DNA of 18,268 nucleotides from Lachnospiraceae bacterium UBA7480. Lineage in GTDB: Bacteria > Bacillota > Clostridia > Lachnospirales > Lachnospiraceae. The DNA lies in assembly GCA_002479655.1 (NCBI GenBank), contig DLOQ01000180.1, forward strand, positions 7,621-25,888. The letters are read 5' to 3'. Below, one piece after another: positions 15,182-18,268 of the stretch (the first letter of the stretch is position 1; the number at the start of each line of letters is the position of its first letter). A program made the translations under genes and the position numbers. The notes under the pieces were generated by a model. The model saw nothing but the letters and a program-made list of their open reading frames with translations. It had not been told where the DNA came from and searched no databases.

Positions 15182-16903
15182 TTATAACAGTCTCTTCTCA
15201 TATTCTACAATAGTTCCGTCCAATGCGTCAATAATATATTGATATGCCGCCGTCTTTGTTTCAAATTCCAGAATAAAATAGGTCATATCCTTCTGCCTAT
15301 ATACCGCCGCAAGCGTATATTCCACATCGCTGCGGCTTAACTGTGCATGCGTCAATGCAACAGAGCGCGCCTTTGCGGCCGTAATCCATGCCTCATCATA
15401 TTCGCCGGATTCCTCTCTGTCGTTTATGCCTTCCATCCATAAGGGTGCCACGCCTTTGGGAAGACCGGACCGCTTCATGAAGATCGTGCTGTATTTACCT
15501 TCCCATGCACTGTCATCAGATTCTTTTGTTTCATCGTCCGAAACTGCATTATCCGAAACTGTGTTATCCGAAACTGTGTTATCCGAAACTGTGTTATCCG
15601 AAATTGTATTATCCGAAACTGTATTGCCGGAAACTGTATTGTCAGAAACCGCAGAACTCTGCTCCGTAACTGAGTTATCCTTATCTCCCGCATCCGTACC
15701 GGAGACATCCTGTGAACCATTATCGGAAACATTGTCCGATACCGTTTCATTGCCGGAAATCTGACCGTCTGATCCGTCGCTGCCGGAAGATTCATTCCCA
15801 TCTTCTTCTCCTTCCGCACTGCTACTGACAGTCTCGACTGTCTCCCCATTGCTTCCCGGAACCGTAATATCTGTTGTAGGCTCAACCTCCGTCACCGGAT
15901 AATCCACGGAACACGTCACAATCTCTCCTGTTAGAGCGTCTACATCATAAATATAGATCACACCTTCATAGAGATAAGACACTCCGTATACCATCCTCGC
16001 ATTTCGCACACTGATATCCACATAAAGATCCCTGATTCCATCCCTGTACCCTGTAAACTGCGATAATACAGCCTCTATAGCGGCTTCCTGTCCGATATAA
16101 GAGCTTTCGCTTGCCACGCCCATCACCGTAACGGTCTGTACCTCAACATTCTGCGAGCTCAGCAGCAGATTCAGCTCATTGATCGTCAGCTGCGACAACT
16201 CGTCAAAGGTATAATACGGATTATTATCTATGATTTTCTGAATCAGAAGTATGCGTCCCTGCGACATCTCATAATCCGATGCCGTCTGAGTAACAGAATT
16301 ATCCACTTTCATTACAGTCTGGCTCAAAATTGCCGCCTCCAGCGAATACGACTGAAGCGTCTCATTAATATCCTCTACCAGCCTTGTCTCGATCTCATGG
16401 CTTACCTCTTCGTTCTTATTATCTATCGAAACAAGAATCGAATTGGAGCTGGCGCCCAAATATCCGTTCTTATACATGGAGCCCAAAATTGCATTGACTA
16501 CAACATCTGTTTTAGAACCGGTCAGTTCCATTCCATTCAATACGATATTTGCATCGGCGTTGACAGCCAAAACTGCAACTATCCTGTCCTGCGCATTGAC
16601 ATGCAGTTCAATACTGGGATTGACATCCAAACCGATGATTGTTTCAACCCTCTTCTGCGCACGGTCTCTGCCCAGTCCGATCCCCATATTGACCAGCAGG
16701 ATCAATATAACTGCCGCCGCCACATAACTCTGCCAATAAATTCTTCTTCTCCGCGGTCTGCTGTAAAAATCCATCGGGACGACGCTATCGTCCGAAAAAT
16801 GTTCTTCCGCACAACGTCTTAGGATCTCATTCTTGACATCCGGCACTGCATGTTCCAACGATTCGCACAATTCCCATTCTATATCAAACTGATTCACGCT
16901 CAT
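15182..16903 (-). CDS. RsgI-like transmembrane anti-sigma factor with two PepSY-like domains
   Basis: A 573-residue protein. Residues 1-55 are cytoplasmic and should bind the sigma factor; 59-78 form the membrane span (SYVAAAVILILLVNMGIGLG). Residues 84-215 match the RsgI middle domain, with IIGLDVNPSIELHVN at 89-103 and NGMELTGSKTDVVVNAILG after it. About 270-340 and 510-573 are PepSY-like domains (LYEGVIYIYDVDALTGEIV; YQYIIDALDGTIVEYE). Between them lies a Ser/Asp/Asn/Thr-rich linker with eight near-identical VSDNT units. In RsgI proteins the outer part senses an external signal and releases the sigma factor. Here there is no carbohydrate-binding module, so the cue is unknown. The ribosome binding site is AAAGGAG. 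The gene follows the ECF sigma gene by 66 bases. Confidence 0.85.
   Translation of the reverse strand: MSVNQFDIEWELCESLEHAVPDVKNEILRRCAEEHFSDDSVVPMDFYSRPRRRRIYWQSYVAAAVILILLVNMGIGLGRDRAQKRVETIIGLDVNPSIELHVNAQDRIVAVLAVNADANIVLNGMELTGSKTDVVVNAILGSMYKNGYLGASSNSILVSIDNKNEEVSHEIETRLVEDINETLQSYSLEAAILSQTVMKVDNSVTQTASDYEMSQGRILLIQKIIDNNPYYTFDELSQLTINELNLLLSSQNVEVQTVTVMGVASESSYIGQEAAIEAVLSQFTGYRDGIRDLYVDISVRNARMVYGVSYLYEGVIYIYDVDALTGEIVTCSVDYPVTEVEPTTDITVPGSNGETVETVSSSAEGEEDGNESSGSDGSDGQISGNETVSDNVSDNGSQDVSGTDAGDKDNSVTEQSSAVSDNTVSGNTVSDNTISDNTVSDNTVSDNTVSDNAVSDDETKESDDSAWEGKYSTIFMKRSGLPKGVAPLWMEGINDREESGEYDEAWITAAKARSVALTHAQLSRSDVEYTLAAVYRQKDMTYFILEFETKTAAYQYIIDALDGTIVEYEKRLL
15537..15656. repeat. 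15-bp tandem repeat (8 units) in the anti-sigma linker
   Basis: Eight contiguous units with consensus TCCGAAACTGTGTTA, most nearly identical and the last ones diverged, coding for the pentapeptide VSDNT on the minus strand. Because the unit is a multiple of three, gain or loss of copies keeps the frame and would only change linker length. Confidence 0.95.
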
Positions 16904-16969
16904 CCCACTCCTTTCTTCCTATACTTAATATTCCAAACAATCACGTTTCTAAAATCATTTTTTAGATAA

Positions 16970-17551
16970 TTACATTTCCTCACCTTCCAATATCTTCTGC
17001 AGCTTTTTGATCGCCCTGTGATACTTAGACAATACCGTTGCCAGCGGCATGCCCAGCCACTCCGCTATCTCCCTGTGTTTCATACCGCCCACTGCGTGTA
17101 GTATCACGATCTGGGTTTCCTCCTCCGAGATCTTTGTCAATGCCGCGGATAGGACGATCCTGTCCTCACTCCTAAATTCCTGATTGCCCGACGCGATCTG
17201 TTCCCATTCATATTCCGGGATATCCGTCATCCGACTCTGACCTCTGAGCTTCATCAACGCAAGGTTCCTGGCGATAGTAAAGATCCATGCCAACGGCTTT
17301 CCCTGCGCATGGTAAGACTCTGCATTCAGGCATACCTTGATATATGTATCCTGAAGAACATCCTCCGCATCCTGCGCGTTTTTCAAGATCGAAAGCACAT
17401 AGCCATAGACCGCCGACTTTGTCAATTCATAAATTTCCCCTATCGCATCTGTATGTCCTCTGGCAATCCTACGCAGATTAATCTCTAATAGTTCATTCTG
17501 GCTTTTGTCCGGTCCATCAGCGGCATCCGCCATACTATGTAAAAACATCAT
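16970..17551 (-). CDS. ECF-type RNA polymerase sigma factor
   Basis: A 193-residue sigma-70 family protein with two domains. Region 2 spans about 25-100 (AIGEIYELTKSAVYGYVLS, NAQDAEDVLQDTYIKV, PLAWIFTIARNLALMKLR). Region 4 spans about 135-185 (LTKISEEETQIVILHAVGGM, a helix-turn-helix HREIAEWLGMPLATVLSKYHRAIKKL). There is no region 1 or 3, as usual for ECF sigmas. The next gene downstream encodes its probable transmembrane anti-sigma factor. Two adjacent ATGs occur at 17551 and 17548; AAGGAAGAAGG precedes both. Target promoters cannot be read from this window. Confidence 0.93.
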   Translation of the reverse strand: MMFLHSMADAADGPDKSQNELLEINLRRIARGHTDAIGEIYELTKSAVYGYVLSILKNAQDAEDVLQDTYIKVCLNAESYHAQGKPLAWIFTIARNLALMKLRGQSRMTDIPEYEWEQIASGNQEFRSEDRIVLSAALTKISEEETQIVILHAVGGMKHREIAEWLGMPLATVLSKYHRAIKKLQKILEGEEM

Positions 17552-17584
17552 TCCTTCTTCCTTCTGTTATGATAATGCATAAAT

Positions 17585-17612
17585 CTATTAAAATATTTCA
17601 GAATTATTTCAA
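17585..17612 (-). promoter_or_regulatory. Possible promoter of the sigma/anti-sigma/deoD operon
   Basis: On the minus strand TTGAAA (17607-17612) precedes TAATAG (17585-17590) by 16 bases in a very AT-rich spacer. This would give a leader of about 30 bases. An ECF-type autoregulated promoter was looked for but no clear one was found. Confidence 0.35.
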
Positions 17613-17649
17613 AAATATTAATATTTATTTTTCCTTTTCGGCTCCGCCG

Positions 17650-18246
17650 TTACAAACAATCCTTGATCACCTGAACCGCCCGTTCCAGGCTGATTTTACT
17701 GGTATTGATACACAGATCATAATGACGCCCGTCACCCCATTGATGATCGGAATAATAATTATAATAGCTTGCGCGGTCCTTATCGTTGCGCACACACATA
17801 TCCTCTGCCTGCTTCTTTCCGATCCCATGCTTGCTCATAGTACGTTCCACGCGGTCAGACATATCCGCATGTATAAATATATTCAGAATATCCTTCCGAT
17901 CATTCAGAACATAATCGGCGCACCTTCCGATAAATATGCCCGATCCCTCCTCCGCAAGTCTGCGGATCGTGTCAAACTGCGCAAGATATAAATCAAGCAG
18001 AAGAGGTCTCTGATAAAAGTGTCCATAAGAGGAAACTCCCATCGCCAGCGTGTATAAAAAGCTGCCGGTCGGCTTTTCGTCGTGGCGTTCTAAGATCTCC
18101 TTACTGTAACCGCTCTTTTTGGCCGCCTCGTCAAGAATTTCCTTATCATAAAACGGAATTTTCAATTCTTCCGACAGCCGCATACCGATTTCACGGCCTC
18201 CGCTTCCCAGTTCTCTTCCTATGGTAATGATCTGATGTTCTTTCAT
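17650..18246 (-). CDS. Cytidylate kinase-like family protein
   Basis: A 198-residue P-loop protein with the modified Walker A of the cytidylate-kinase-like family (ITIGRELGSGGREIG, loop at about 10-17) and FYDKEILDEAAKKSG directly after, as in CMP kinases. Later parts include IFIGRCADYVL, NIFIHADMSDRVERTM and RNDKDRASYYNYY, which correspond to the phosphate-binding and lid regions. The family is common in Clostridia in addition to the true cmk, and its substrate is uncertain. The ribosome binding site is AAGGAGTGGGG before the ATG at 18246. Downstream, only a short CGGC-GGA-GCCG hairpin separates it from the sigma gene, so read-through is possible. Confidence 0.88.
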   Translation of the reverse strand: MKEHQIITIGRELGSGGREIGMRLSEELKIPFYDKEILDEAAKKSGYSKEILERHDEKPTGSFLYTLAMGVSSYGHFYQRPLLLDLYLAQFDTIRRLAEEGSGIFIGRCADYVLNDRKDILNIFIHADMSDRVERTMSKHGIGKKQAEDMCVRNDKDRASYYNYYSDHQWGDGRHYDLCINTSKISLERAVQVIKDCL

Positions 18247-18268
18247 ATCCCCACTCCTTATCCGCTTT

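Noticed and set aside
15537..15656. Tandem repeats as a CRISPR array
   Set aside because: Units are 15 bp, contiguous and without spacers, and they lie in frame in a coding region.
17635..17649. Terminator after the cytidylate-kinase-like gene
   Set aside because: The stem is only four base pairs and is not followed by a U-run.

Overview
The window looks like the chromosome of a Gram-positive anaerobe of the Clostridia, most likely Lachnospiraceae. This rests on moderate GC content with AT-rich spacers, strong AGGAGG-type ribosome binding sites, sigma-A promoters of the TTGACA/TATAAT type, and typical members of that group: a clostridial Rhs protein, an RsgI-like anti-sigma factor and a cytidylate-kinase-like protein. 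The assignment is inferred from gene content only.

Layout from left to right. (1) 13-1342, minus strand: a membrane-anchored VanY/DacB-type D,D-carboxypeptidase and a YqeY protein, separated by a terminator. (2) 1349-3600: an Rhs graveyard. A frameshifted piece of YD repeats lies directly before yqeY. Further upstream is an Rhs core end carrying a variable toxin-like tail, followed two bases later by a probable immunity gene. A short plus-strand gene sits between the pieces. The two Rhs pieces correspond to neighbouring parts of one ancestral protein but lie in the wrong order. (3) 3630-5048, minus: a PaaI-type thioesterase and an NdpA/YejK-type nucleoid-associated protein, whose transcript probably runs into the Rhs/immunity module. 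(4) 5304-7081, plus: a 77-residue protein and a membrane-anchored protein with three tandem copies of one domain. (5) 7157-7230: tRNA-Arg(ACG) with its own promoter and terminator. (6) 7420-9796, plus: a two-gene operon of an AAA+-like protein with eroded ATPase motifs and a soluble VirD4/TraG-type ATPase with an altered Walker A. No relaxase, VirB4 or other conjugation gene is present. (7) 9896-14244, minus: an operon in which a dynamin-like GTPase is coupled by an ATGA overlap to a PAS-GGDEF diguanylate cyclase. Its promoter lies inside a 31-bp palindrome. (8) 14436-17551, minus: an ECF sigma factor, an RsgI-like transmembrane anti-sigma factor with a 15-bp tandem repeat, and deoD. (9) 17650-18246, minus: a cytidylate-kinase-like protein.

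The parts most likely to be undescribed are the VirD4-like/pseudo-AAA+ pair, the dynamin/diguanylate cyclase operon and the orphan Rhs toxin-immunity cassette. Everything else is ordinary housekeeping or envelope biology. All family names come from reading motifs by eye; no database search was possible.
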